From: Actinobacteria bacterium casp-actino5
GTDB lineage: Bacteria > Actinomycetota > Acidimicrobiia > Acidimicrobiales > Ilumatobacteraceae
NCBI GenBank assembly: GCA_001510385.1
Contig: LFFE01000009.1
Span: 1 to 64,000, forward strand
Direction of reading: 5' to 3'
Length of the DNA: 64,000 bases
The notes beneath the pieces are model-generated. The model was not told the origin of the DNA. It saw only the letters and a list, made by a program, of their open reading frames with translations, and made no database searches. A program made the position numbers and the translations under genes. Shown in pieces: positions 55,157 through 63,820 of the stretch (the stretch's first letter is position 1; each line of letters opens with the position of its first letter).

Positions 55157-55173
55157 AGACTAACGACAGTTAG
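55157..55173. promoter_or_regulatory. Leaderless -10 element overlapped by an inverted repeat
   Basis: TAGTCT on minus (55157-55162) ends 6 nt before the ATG at 55150. CTAAC and GTTAG (55160-55173) form 5-bp arms around 4 nt that cover it, possibly a small operator. Confidence 0.4.
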
Positions 55174-55187
55174 AGCGCCAATGAGTG

Positions 55188-56150
55188 TCATGTGACCGGT
55201 GTGACCGGTCCCGATCCCTCGATATGGCCAACGACATTTCGCGCCGCAAGAGTCGCCATCGCTGTTCGAGTCTCAACCGTTGCCGAGCCGAGATGCGGCA
55301 CGAGGACAACATTGTCGAGACCCAGCAGACCAGGATGAACTTCTGGCTCGTGCTCGAATACATCAAGTGCTGCACAAGCGATGCCACCGTTGACGAGCGC
55401 CTCAACCAATGCAGACTCGTCGACAATTGGCCCCCTGGCCGTATTGACCAACACGGCGTCATCTCTCATCGTGCTTAACGCCCAAGCATTGATGAGGTGA
55501 TGGGTTTCTTCGCTGTATGGGCAGTTGAGTGAGACGACATCAGAGGTGGCGAGCAGCTCGTCAAGGTCGCATCGCCGGGCCGAAAGGGCGTGTTCGATGT
55601 CGGCAGAAACTGCATTTCGGTTGTGGTACACGACTGACATTCCAAACGCACGCGCTCGATGAGCAAGGGCCTGGCCGATCCCACCCATTCCCACAATGCC
55701 AAGCTGGCGACCTTGCAGACCTGAGCCCAGCATCATAAACATTCCCCATTTCCAAGGTGCTCCCGATCGAATCAGTCGTTCACCTTCGCCAAGCCGACGA
55801 GTTGCCATCAGGATCAGCCCCATCGCAAGGTCAGCAGTTGCGTCGGTCAAGACGCCAGGGGTGTTCGTCACCGTGACGCCACGTGCATGACAGGCGGGAA
55901 CGTTGATGTTGTTGTAGCCGACAGCAACGTTGGCGACGATTTTGAGGTTTGGAGCGGCGTCGAGAAAGGCCTCGTCAACGGTGTCAGTGAGAATGGTGAC
56001 AACTGCGTCGGCAGATGCGAGTTGGCCGTTCCGTATGTCATGAGGAATCGGTTCGTCCTGCGTCCAGGCCCAGACCTCGCCAACTGTTTTCAGAAGGTCA
56101 ATACCTGGCTCTGGAATTCTGCCCGTGACGACGATCTTTGGGGCAGTCAT
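55188..56150 (-). CDS. D-isomer specific 2-hydroxyacid dehydrogenase (GyaR-like)
   Basis: A 320-aa NAD-dependent dehydrogenase for glycerate, glyoxylate or related 2-hydroxyacids. The NAD loop LGIVGMGGIGQALAHRARAFG, the catalytic Arg in VNTARGPIVDESALV, Glu in LDVFEHEPEVHP and His in NVVLVPHLGSATVETR are present. It overlaps the upstream aminotransferase gene by 4 nt, and the pair could handle amino acid and hydroxyacid interconversion. The exact substrate is not certain. Confidence 0.94.
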   Translation of the reverse strand: MTAPKIVVTGRIPEPGIDLLKTVGEVWAWTQDEPIPHDIRNGQLASADAVVTILTDTVDEAFLDAAPNLKIVANVAVGYNNINVPACHARGVTVTNTPGVLTDATADLAMGLILMATRRLGEGERLIRSGAPWKWGMFMMLGSGLQGRQLGIVGMGGIGQALAHRARAFGMSVVYHNRNAVSADIEHALSARRCDLDELLATSDVVSLNCPYSEETHHLINAWALSTMRDDAVLVNTARGPIVDESALVEALVNGGIACAALDVFEHEPEVHPGLLGLDNVVLVPHLGSATVETRTAMATLAARNVVGHIEGSGPVTPVT

Positions 56151-57361
56151 TTCGCTCCCTTGTCAATCCACTCCGCAAATTTCTGCAGGCCGCGTTCAAT
56201 ACGCTCAACCCCAATTCCTGAGTACGCAAGTCTGATGAACTTGTCGTCTTCATCGGGAAGTGGTCGCCCGAAATGATGTCGGGTACAAAATGACATTCCC
56301 GTCGATTGAAGCGCTGCCGTCGCGAACTCCCCAACGTCGGTGTGACCCACACGGTCCATTGCTTCGGCTACCCGAGGAAAGAGGTAAAACGTTGCCTCTG
56401 GAACAGCAAATTCGACTCCTGGCACATCGGCGAGGGCGCTCGCGGTTGTGTCTCGACGTCTTCTCAACTCGTCAAGCAATGGCAATGACCCGGAAGGGTC
56501 ATTGAGGGCTGCAACACCTGCATGTTGCACGAAATGCGTTGTACAACTCTCGTCATTGGTGTTGAGTTTTGCAATTGCCTCGATGACCGGAACCGGACCG
56601 GCGGCGCACCCGAGTCTCCAGCCGGTCATCGCAAATCGTTTTGAGAAGGTGTACAGAATGATCGTTCGTTCGCTCATTCCTGGAAGAGATGCAATCGATG
56701 TCGAGGTTCCTGAATACCTCATTTCGAAATAGGCCTCGTCCGACAGCACCCACAGGTTGTGCTCAACTGCAATTTCGGCAATCCGTTCCATCTCTTCTCT
56801 ACTGCTTTCGCAACCGAGCGGATTCTGGAGATTGTTGTAGATAAGTAGCCGAGCCTTTGGTGCCTGTTCTTCGATCCGAGCAAGATCAATCTCAAATCCT
56901 GTCGGTGTCATCGAATAGCCGTATGGCAGTGGAGTGCCACCGAAGTATTCGACCTGGCTCTCGTAGATCGGGTATCCAGGGGTTGGATACAGCACACCAT
57001 CACCAGAATTCATCAGCGTCTGAATGAACTTTGTGATGACCGGCTTACCGCCGGGCTGCACGGCAATGTTGTTTGACTCGAGATGCAGACCGCGTGCTGA
57101 ACCGATGTCGTGAGCTAGTGCAGCACGCAACGACTCGATACCTGCGCCTGCGCAGTACCCCGTATATCCAGAATCAATTGCATCCTGCATCGCATCGACA
57201 ATGTTTCGAGGTGTTGCAAGGTCAATATCTCCGAGGTGGAACGGAAATACTTCGTTGCCAGCAGTGGCCCACTCGGCTGCTGCTTTTGACACCGCGAACG
57301 CTGTTTCTGTTCCGAGATTGGAAAGTCGGTCTGCAAGTCGTAGCTGTTGTGGTGCACCCAT
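56147..57361 (-). CDS. PLP-dependent class I/II aminotransferase
   Basis: A 404-aa fold-type I aminotransferase. The PLP Lys lies in LYTFSKRFAMTGWRLGCAAG, and VLYPTPGYPIYESQVEYFGG, LLIYNNLQNPLGCESSREEM and VLSDEAYFEMRYSG give the cofactor and substrate pocket. Most likely substrates are aspartate or related amino acids. The start is ATG 57361, with a GGGGGG tract 3 nt upstream; TACAAT (57388-57393, minus) is a plausible -10. The upstream Met at 57406 lacks a ribosome site. It overlaps the hydroxyacid dehydrogenase gene by 4 nt. Confidence 0.94.
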   Translation of the reverse strand: MGAPQQLRLADRLSNLGTETAFAVSKAAAEWATAGNEVFPFHLGDIDLATPRNIVDAMQDAIDSGYTGYCAGAGIESLRAALAHDIGSARGLHLESNNIAVQPGGKPVITKFIQTLMNSGDGVLYPTPGYPIYESQVEYFGGTPLPYGYSMTPTGFEIDLARIEEQAPKARLLIYNNLQNPLGCESSREEMERIAEIAVEHNLWVLSDEAYFEMRYSGTSTSIASLPGMSERTIILYTFSKRFAMTGWRLGCAAGPVPVIEAIAKLNTNDESCTTHFVQHAGVAALNDPSGSLPLLDELRRRRDTTASALADVPGVEFAVPEATFYLFPRVAEAMDRVGHTDVGEFATAALQSTGMSFCTRHHFGRPLPDEDDKFIRLAYSGIGVERIERGLQKFAEWIDKGAK

Positions 57362-57424
57362 GTTCCCCCCCTGAATGCTCTTTACAAATTGTACAACCAG
57401 TGGCAATACGCAGATGCACTTTCA

Positions 57425-57460
57425 CGACGATGCCCACCTCAATTGAGGTGGGCATCGTCG
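57425..57460. terminator. Perfect 36-bp palindrome, candidate terminator
   Basis: The half-site CGACGATGCCCACCTCAA is followed directly by its exact reverse complement. It lies 24 nt after the stop of the LPXTG protein gene and about 60 nt before the aminotransferase start. It would fold into an 18-bp hairpin (about 16 bp with a 4-nt loop), matching an actinobacterial U-less terminator. A dimeric operator is the alternative. Confidence 0.6.
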
Positions 57461-57483
57461 CCCTTGGGAGGAGAACCCGGCAC

Positions 57484-59304
57484 TTATGCGGTTCGCTGGC
57501 GTGAAATCAATGCAGCAAGCCCCAGGGCAAGCAAACCGAAGGCAATGACAACGAGTTGCGGGCTACTGCCTGTCGCAGGAAGCGTCACTGAAGCCACAGC
57601 CAATTCGGCGTCAATTTCACTTCCTGTCACCTCATATATGGTCGTCGTCCCGGAAAGCTCATTGGAAACAAGCACAAGCGGCTTAGAAGTTGGGCTGTCG
57701 CTTGCGCTCACAAATTTGACACCTTCCGGTGACACATCTTTGGTGCCGGGGCGAGAATGGCTTCCACCAGCCGCATGCTCATCTAGCGCCAAGTTGACGT
57801 ACGACTCAAAGTGTCCATCGGTCGGGTTGGTGATGTCATAGACCATAACTCCACCTTGGCGCTCCAGCGCCACAAAGGCGTAATAGCGGCTGCCAATGCG
57901 ACCCACTGCAAGCCCTTCAGGCTCGACGCCTTTGTCGTCTGATCGAGCATCAACCTCGTCCGCCATCGAGGCAATCATCTCCTCTGCAGTGGCAAGTTCA
58001 TCGTCTGCGTTGGCATTGAAGTAATCGGGATAATGCTTGGCGATGTACTCCTCAAACTCAGAACCCGGGTCGTAAGCGACTTCACCGTCGGTCGTCCAGA
58101 TGGTGAACGACCTTGCGCCCCACATGTACAGCTGGTCTATCGGATCGCTGGTTGGCATTGCAGTCGTCGAATTGAGACGGCCAAGCAGAGTTTCGTCTCC
58201 AGCATCGGCCAGCACGTCAGCAGAAAGAGTTGAGCCTGTGTAGTCAAGATCTGCCATGCGCTCTTCTTCGCTGTAGCAGTCGTAGTCTCTCGAATCACCC
58301 TCATTGGCTGTCACGAGATACGTCGCTCCGTTGACCGTGTAGTTATCAATTGCATCGGGCATGTAGATACCTCGCACATCCCAATTCTGAAGATTGATTC
58401 CATCGTCCTTGTTCGACGCGTCCATCAGAAGGTTTGAGAAATCTTTCGTCCCGAGAGCCCAGACATCGGTGATCTCGGGTACGTCAAGGTCGACCACCGC
58501 AATGGCGTTGGCCTCCTGCAGCGTGACGTAGGCCGTTGACGAGTCTGAACTTACGGTCACGTATTCGGGTTCAAGATCCTTTGATCCATCCGAGCCCGGC
58601 CAGAAGATACGAACGCCCGAGGCCTTCAGTGCCGCTGTATCGAATGCGTCAAATCCGAGCACATCTGCAACTCCATGAGGTTCACCATCCGAGTTCAACG
58701 AAATTACTGCGATTGTTCCGGCTGGATCAGTGGCAAGATCAATGTCCTCCTCTTCTCCACCGCCAAGCGCATCAGTCGCGCACAACGGCTCACCTTCTCC
58801 AGCGACAACAACCTTTCGCCCATCGGGGCTGAAGCCAAGCGAATCAGGTAGCACTCCGACACCGATCACATCGCTAACTTCACCATCAGCATTAAAGAAG
58901 ACTGCGACTCCAGATGCAGCAGTCGGGACACCCGTCGTTTCGTCATAGGAGGGATCCCGTTCAACTCCGGCCACAAAGACACCGTTGTGAGCCGCAACTC
59001 CGTTCACCCCATCGCCGTACTCGGACATATCGACCGAGGTCACGAGAGCCGGAGATGTGGGGTCGGAGATATCGATGATGTCCACTCGATTTAGATCGTC
59101 ATTCGATACCGCCATTAGCGCTGAACTCGCATCGTATGCCACAACCTCGGCTCGGGCGAGACCACCGCCCTCGTAAGTTCCGAGAGCCGTCAGTGTCACC
59201 GAACCGGACGGTTCGGGGGCGTCAGCAATTGCAATCGCTGGAAGAAATAAGAACGCAAGCCCTACGACCGAGGCCAAAGTGGCATTCCGCTGAGTTCGTT
59301 TCAT
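57484..59304 (-). CDS. LPXTG-anchored choice-of-anchor I protein
   Basis: A 606-aa exported protein. It starts with a signal peptide (basic KRTQRN, hydrophobic ASVVGLAFLFLPAIAIAD). The body has repeated beta-propeller-like blocks such as NRVDIIDISDPTSPALV, GFSPDGRKVVVAGEGEP, TVSSDSSTAYVTLQEANAIAV and TYLVTANEGDSRDYDCY, which are the signature of choice-of-anchor I proteins. The C-terminus ends LPATG, a hydrophobic stretch (LVVIAFGLLALGLAALI) and RQRTA: an LPXTG sorting signal. A GAAAGG lies 6 nt before the ATG. The sortase is not in the window. Confidence 0.92.
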   Translation of the reverse strand: MKRTQRNATLASVVGLAFLFLPAIAIADAPEPSGSVTLTALGTYEGGGLARAEVVAYDASSALMAVSNDDLNRVDIIDISDPTSPALVTSVDMSEYGDGVNGVAAHNGVFVAGVERDPSYDETTGVPTAASGVAVFFNADGEVSDVIGVGVLPDSLGFSPDGRKVVVAGEGEPLCATDALGGGEEEDIDLATDPAGTIAVISLNSDGEPHGVADVLGFDAFDTAALKASGVRIFWPGSDGSKDLEPEYVTVSSDSSTAYVTLQEANAIAVVDLDVPEITDVWALGTKDFSNLLMDASNKDDGINLQNWDVRGIYMPDAIDNYTVNGATYLVTANEGDSRDYDCYSEEERMADLDYTGSTLSADVLADAGDETLLGRLNSTTAMPTSDPIDQLYMWGARSFTIWTTDGEVAYDPGSEFEEYIAKHYPDYFNANADDELATAEEMIASMADEVDARSDDKGVEPEGLAVGRIGSRYYAFVALERQGGVMVYDITNPTDGHFESYVNLALDEHAAGGSHSRPGTKDVSPEGVKFVSASDSPTSKPLVLVSNELSGTTTIYEVTGSEIDAELAVASVTLPATGSSPQLVVIAFGLLALGLAALISRQRTA

Positions 59305-59429
59305 TTTTTGCCTTTCAAGTTGGTAGCGAACGCCAGTATCCGCCCATCAAATGAACAGCCACTTACACCTAACTTTCCATCAGGTGAACTTCGCTCAAAC
59401 TTCCGTTTCTCAATCGACGAAGCCCGGAT

Positions 59430-59452
59430 ACCGAAATCCACCTCATTTCGGT
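59430..59452. repeat. Inverted repeat just upstream of the -10 element, candidate operator
   Basis: Arms ACCGAAAT (59430-59437) and ATTTCGGT (59445-59452), 8 bp each, flank a 7-nt spacer. It ends 1 nt before the TAGGTT -10 (59454-59459) of the mycothiol-linked pair, so a protein bound here would cover the -35 region. Confidence 0.55.
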
Positions 59453-59453
59453 T

Positions 59454-59459
59454 TAGGTT
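59454..59459 (+). promoter_or_regulatory. Leaderless -10 element of the DsbA-like gene
   Basis: TAGGTT lies 6 nt before the ATG at 59466, directly downstream of the inverted repeat. Confidence 0.5.
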
Positions 59460-59465
59460 GGAAAG

Positions 59466-60179
59466 ATGTCAACACCAAGCAGCGTCGACTTCCATTTTGA
59501 TGTCATGTGTCCGTGGGCTTATCAAACCTCGTTGTGGATTCGTTCGGTTCGCGCAGAAACCGGGCTCACCATCAACTGGAAGTTCTTCAGCCTTGAAGAG
59601 GTCAATCGGGCCGAAGGCAAAAAGCACCCGTGGGAACGCGAATGGTCGTATGGATGGTCGATGATGCGAATCGGGGCCTACCTACGTCGTACATCCATGG
59701 ATGATCTCGACCAGTGGTATGCGAGTGCCGGAAAGGCTCTACACGTTGACGGTCACAAGCCGCACGACCCGGACGTTGCCCGTCACCTTCTCGATGAACT
59801 CGGGCTTGATCCTTCGATTGTTGACAAAGCCATCGAAGACCAAACCACTCATGACGAGGTTCGGGCTGATCATGATCGAGTCATTGCTTCGGGTGGGTAC
59901 GGAGTTCCGACGCTGTACATCGACAACCACTGCCTGTTCGGACCCGTGTTACTCGACCCGCCAACAGGCGATCAAGCGGTCCGCCTTTGGGAAGCGGTTT
60001 CACTATGGGCCGAGTTTCCGCATCTCTACGAATTGCAGCATCCGAAAACCTCACCAGACGAACACGCGATTGCAACAACGTTTCGCCCGTATCTCGAAGC
60101 ACGAGACTGGGTATCGATCAATCGAGGAAAAGTGGTGCCAATTGGATCATCACCTGACATCACTGGAGCATCATCATGA
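59466..60179 (+). CDS. DsbA-like thioredoxin-fold protein (Rv2466c-type)
   Basis: A 237-aa thioredoxin-fold protein. The active site at residues 15-19 is CPWAY instead of CPWC, so only one Cys is present, as in the mycothiol-dependent nitroreductase Rv2466c group (CPWAW). [21 protein letters not shown] contains the cis-Pro loop. A reductase or disulfide role linked to mycothiol is likely but unproven. The gene overlaps the maleylpyruvate isomerase-like gene by 4 nt. Confidence 0.85.
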   Translation: MSTPSSVDFHFDVMCPWAYQTSLWIRSVRAETGLTINWKFFSLEEVNRAEGKKHPWEREWSYGWSMMRIGAYLRRTSMDDLDQWYASAGKALHVDGHKPHDPDVARHLLDELGLDPSIVDKAIEDQTTHDEVRADHDRVIASGGYGVPTLYIDNHCLFGPVLLDPPTGDQAVRLWEAVSLWAEFPHLYELQHPKTSPDEHAIATTFRPYLEARDWVSINRGKVVPIGSSPDITGASS

Positions 60180-60958
60180 GCCATCCCGCCTTACACGGAC
60201 TTGACCTGTGCTGGTCATCACTTCAGTCGCTACTTGACGAACTGTCCGCCGACCAATGGTCCACTCAGTCGTTGTGCCCAGATTGGGATGTCGCTGGTGT
60301 CGTCATGCACCTCGTCGCAGTAGAAGAAATGCTGCTTGGCCGCCCACCTAGCGAGTTCGCTGAGCGACTTCCATTTGATGAGCTTGCAGGATTCACGGAA
60401 GCGATGTCGAAATTGACACATTCCGAACTTGCTGAAAAGTTCAGGACTGTCACCGCAGCCCGCAAAGCCGAACTCGCTGCAATGTCCGACGAAGATTTCG
60501 CCACACCCGTCATGACACCGGTTGGCCCAGGTACTTATGGTCGTTTCATGGACATTCGCGTGTTTGACTTCTGGGTACACGAACAAGACATTCGAACACC
60601 CCTCGGTCTGCCAGGACATGAAGATGGTGCGGCTGCGGAGCGTTCCATCGATGAGATCCGTATGTCGATGCCCTACATCGCTGGAAAGCGAATCGGCGTT
60701 GCTGATGGCGAATCATTACGAGTTCAACTCAGCGGACCGGTGAGCGGCGAGATCACCATCCGTGTTGATGGTCGGGCGGGTCTCGTCACCGATTCAGATC
60801 CGACCACGGCATCAATTACTGCCGACTCAACAACCTTTGCGTTGCTGGCTTGCGGAAGAGTTGATCCGCAGACACGAATTGACTCAGGTCAGATCACATG
60901 GTCTGGTGATGCTGAACTTGGAGAGCGTGCTGCACGGAGCCTCCGCTTCACGATGTAA
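60176..60958 (+). CDS. Maleylpyruvate isomerase family mycothiol-dependent enzyme
   Basis: A 260-aa DinB-superfamily enzyme. The N-terminal helical domain has [22 protein letters not shown], with metal-binding His, and [19 protein letters not shown], with the second His. The C-terminal SCP2-like domain follows ([18 protein letters not shown]). Members are mycothiol-dependent isomerases or transferases. The substrate is unknown. It is coupled to the DsbA-like gene by a 4-nt overlap, which supports a shared mycothiol function. It ends 4 nt before the convergent YfhO gene. Confidence 0.9.
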   Translation: MSHPALHGLDLCWSSLQSLLDELSADQWSTQSLCPDWDVAGVVMHLVAVEEMLLGRPPSEFAERLPFDELAGFTEAMSKLTHSELAEKFRTVTAARKAELAAMSDEDFATPVMTPVGPGTYGRFMDIRVFDFWVHEQDIRTPLGLPGHEDGAAAERSIDEIRMSMPYIAGKRIGVADGESLRVQLSGPVSGEITIRVDGRAGLVTDSDPTTASITADSTTFALLACGRVDPQTRIDSGQITWSGDAELGERAARSLRFTM

Positions 60959-60962
60959 TGCT

Positions 60963-63209
60963 TCACGATGCCAGTTGTCGCCTCGAGATAAGTGATATCG
61001 AGATGACGAGACCAGCGAGCGCGACGATCACCGATGGCCACCACCAAGCCGGCTGATACCGAAATTCAATAATGTGAGTTCCCTCGGGCACCTTCACTCC
61101 GAGATACAAGCCATCAACCTCGACGATTTCGCTTGGCTGACCATCGACAGTCGCTGTCCACCCCTCTAAAGCCTGCACGAGTGCCGAAATCAGCGCTGGC
61201 TTGTCAACGTCGGCTGTGATGACAATATGTTCAGCGGTCAGCCGCGAGAACTCAGCCTTTTGAGGCGCACACTGCGCAATACAACTGAGCTCGACATCTG
61301 CAAAAGCCGTTGCTGAGACTTGCTGGTAGTCAGTTCTCAACGTGTTGGCGGCTTCGGCATAAGACGGCTGAGTTGCAAACCATGCGACCGAATCACCGAG
61401 CCAGTACGGGTTCTCCCAGACGGTGTACGAATCATCCGCGGCAATCGGGCCATACCAGTCCGGCACCCATTCAGTTGGTGCTCGGTCACCGCTAAGGACC
61501 ATCCACCGAACACCAAATCGAGCAAGTTGTTCGGTGGGTACCGGCGCCGAAATCGAATTTCGTAATGGCAGGTCAAAGGCAGGGGTCGCCGAGAATGCAG
61601 ACAACATCTCTGTCCAGGCCTGCGTGACTTGGACACCTCCGTCATAGCCATCAAGGGACCGCAGCCCGAACCATGTATTTGAGTTTGGCCTGAGACCCCT
61701 CACTAATTCATCATGAGGACCAGCGTCAGGGGTCAACGCAACGACGTATCCCCCATCAGTAGCCATCGACATAAGTTCTCCAATTGCAGGCGATGGGCTC
61801 GCTCCGACGGCAGAACCCATTGTGATGCGATTTGGAATTGCTGAAACCGACAGCACCGCTAGTTCGATGACAACGAGTGCACCAAGTACCTGTCGAACAT
61901 GGCGTGGGTTGACCACAGTCACTGCGATCAACACCCCCAGTGCGGTGACAAGCCAGATGAGACCTACAGGTCGAGACCCAGCGGTGATCGGACCAAACCC
62001 AATCGCGATGAGGCCAACAGCAATCACCGCCAACAGGGCCCTTCTCGCTGGTCGGCCCTGAAGTCTTTTCGCAGAGTCAATACCAACACCAACGAAAAGG
62101 GAAAGCAGAATCCCGACGATGGCGAGCCATCTCACCGACACCCTTCCTAAGTCAAAACCTGGGAGTATTCGGTACGCAACCGTGAACAACGGGGTGCGAG
62201 GTCCGAGCGACCACACCACCCCGAGCAGCATGACCGTGCCAAGCGATAATCCCCACCAGCGGCTCCTCGGGTTGGAGATCGACGAACCAACACCGAACAG
62301 ACCGATCATCAACGCAACAACACCAAACCAGCCAATCGCCTCAAAGGCACCTGAAAATGCCGCCGGGTCTCCTCCGGTCACCGTTCCGAATAGCGCCTGT
62401 GCCGCCTTGCGAACTTGAAGGACGTACATGCCGTTACCGAGGTCATCAAATGACCTGCCCTCGTCGAGCGACGCAGTTCGTTGGGCATTGACGGTTGCCA
62501 ACAACTGCGGAAGCGCCATCGCTCCAGCGAGTACCGCTGCAACAACGAGCCTGACCACTCCCGTCCGATACTTCAGCGCGAGCCCACAGGTGAACGCGGC
62601 AGCAACAATGACAACTTCAAGAATGAGCTGCGGATGGCCACTCAACAAAGTTGCCGTCGCAACGATCGCAAGAACACCAACCGGTCGCCAACGACGACTC
62701 TCCGTGACACACGCATGCAGCGCTAACAACAGAACGGGAAGCCATGCGATTGGTTGAATCTGTTCAAACTGCACGGTCTTTGTTTGGGTCGATCCCACGA
62801 GAACAACGATCGCCCCGCTCACGGCACCGCCGAGTGGTGAAACGCCGAGACGTTTGGCAAGCGCAACCATGCCCAGTCCGAGGAGAACCACATGGCCGAC
62901 GACAATGAGACCGTGGCCAAAGGAGGAGCCAAATATCAACGTGACGAGCCGAGGGGGGTACAGCACCGCCACCGCATGATTACCAAGATGCGGAACCGTC
63001 CCGAAGATGAACTCATTCAGGAATGGAATTCGCCAGTCGCGGATTGCTCGGAGCGACACCTCAGTATTTGGGCCCGAGTAGGTGGCACCGTCGTAACTGA
63101 TTACGTGATTACCGGGCCACCAAAATGCCCGCGTGCTCAAGATGGCCCCCGCAGAAGCGACCAAGTATGCAAGTCGCCACGTCACCGAGAATGGGCGCTG
63201 ATACTGCAC
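60963..63209 (-). CDS. YfhO family membrane protein
   Basis: A 748-aa integral membrane protein with about 13 hydrophobic segments, then a soluble C-terminal region of about 220 residues before the last helix. An early loop FLNEFIFGTVPHLGNHAVA and the helix pattern match the YfhO family of GT-C-type glycosyltransferase-like proteins, which add sugars to lipoteichoic acids in Bacillus. Here the role is unknown. The start is uncertain: GTG 63209 is chosen because it precedes the first helix, but the GAAAGG lies directly against it. An alternative GTG is at 63185. Confidence 0.75.
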   Translation of the reverse strand: MQYQRPFSVTWRLAYLVASAGAILSTRAFWWPGNHVISYDGATYSGPNTEVSLRAIRDWRIPFLNEFIFGTVPHLGNHAVAVLYPPRLVTLIFGSSFGHGLIVVGHVVLLGLGMVALAKRLGVSPLGGAVSGAIVVLVGSTQTKTVQFEQIQPIAWLPVLLLALHACVTESRRWRPVGVLAIVATATLLSGHPQLILEVVIVAAAFTCGLALKYRTGVVRLVVAAVLAGAMALPQLLATVNAQRTASLDEGRSFDDLGNGMYVLQVRKAAQALFGTVTGGDPAAFSGAFEAIGWFGVVALMIGLFGVGSSISNPRSRWWGLSLGTVMLLGVVWSLGPRTPLFTVAYRILPGFDLGRVSVRWLAIVGILLSLFVGVGIDSAKRLQGRPARRALLAVIAVGLIAIGFGPITAGSRPVGLIWLVTALGVLIAVTVVNPRHVRQVLGALVVIELAVLSVSAIPNRITMGSAVGASPSPAIGELMSMATDGGYVVALTPDAGPHDELVRGLRPNSNTWFGLRSLDGYDGGVQVTQAWTEMLSAFSATPAFDLPLRNSISAPVPTEQLARFGVRWMVLSGDRAPTEWVPDWYGPIAADDSYTVWENPYWLGDSVAWFATQPSYAEAANTLRTDYQQVSATAFADVELSCIAQCAPQKAEFSRLTAEHIVITADVDKPALISALVQALEGWTATVDGQPSEIVEVDGLYLGVKVPEGTHIIEFRYQPAWWWPSVIVALAGLVISISLISRRQLAS

Positions 63210-63256
63210 CCTTTCAGTTTGGCCGCTCGGTCTCTTAAAATATGACTCTCTCGGCG

Positions 63257-63269
63257 TGTTGCAGCAACA
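63257..63269. repeat. Short inverted repeat in the YfhO/VOC divergent gap
   Basis: TGTTGC and GCAACA (6-bp arms) flank one A. It lies between the divergent YfhO and VOC genes. It is short enough to arise by chance and is recorded as a possible operator only. Confidence 0.25.
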
Positions 63270-63343
63270 TCGGACGCGACAGTGCGGTGTAGCGTTCGCA
63301 TCAACTACTGAGTAATTTTCGCATTGCATCAGCAAGGGCCAAC

Positions 63344-63760
63344 ATGAACCACCCTCGTTTTCATCTCGCAATTCCCGTCCATGACATCGCTGCTGCGGTG
63401 GCGTTTTATGGAGATGTACTCGGCTGCTCACAAGGACGCAGCGCCGAGACATGGGTTGATTGGAACATGTTCGGGCACCAGGTCGTCACCCATTTACATG
63501 CCGGAGCGGGTGTTGATGTCTCGAACCCGGTCGATGGTCACGATGTTCCTGTGCCGCACTTCGGGGTCATTCTTGACCCACCTAGGTTTCATGCCCTTGC
63601 CCAACAATTGCGAGAGGCGTCAGTTGCGTTTGTGATTGAGCCGTACGTTCGATTTGAAGGCGAAGTTGGCGAGCAGTGGACGATGTTCTTCTTAGACCCT
63701 TCGGGAAATGCCCTCGAGCTCAAGGCGTTTGCTCACGATGACCAGGTCTTTCAGAAGTAG
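63344..63760 (+). CDS. VOC family (glyoxalase/dioxygenase-like) protein
   Basis: A 138-aa vicinal-oxygen-chelate protein. RFHLAIPVHDIAAAVAFYGDVLGC begins the first beta-alpha-beta-beta-beta module with the metal-binding His at its first strand, and a second module has VPHFGVILDPPRF and FLDPSGNALELKAF (late Glu). An AAGGG lies 6-7 nt before the ATG. Substrate unknown; lyase, thiol transferase or dioxygenase activity is possible. It converges on a thioredoxin-like gene. Confidence 0.92.
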   Translation: MNHPRFHLAIPVHDIAAAVAFYGDVLGCSQGRSAETWVDWNMFGHQVVTHLHAGAGVDVSNPVDGHDVPVPHFGVILDPPRFHALAQQLREASVAFVIEPYVRFEGEVGEQWTMFFLDPSGNALELKAFAHDDQVFQK

Positions 63761-63820
63761 GCACGCTTGGTTCACAAGCAAGAATCTCGAGTGGCGACCT
63801 CTCGCTAACTCAATAACGAA

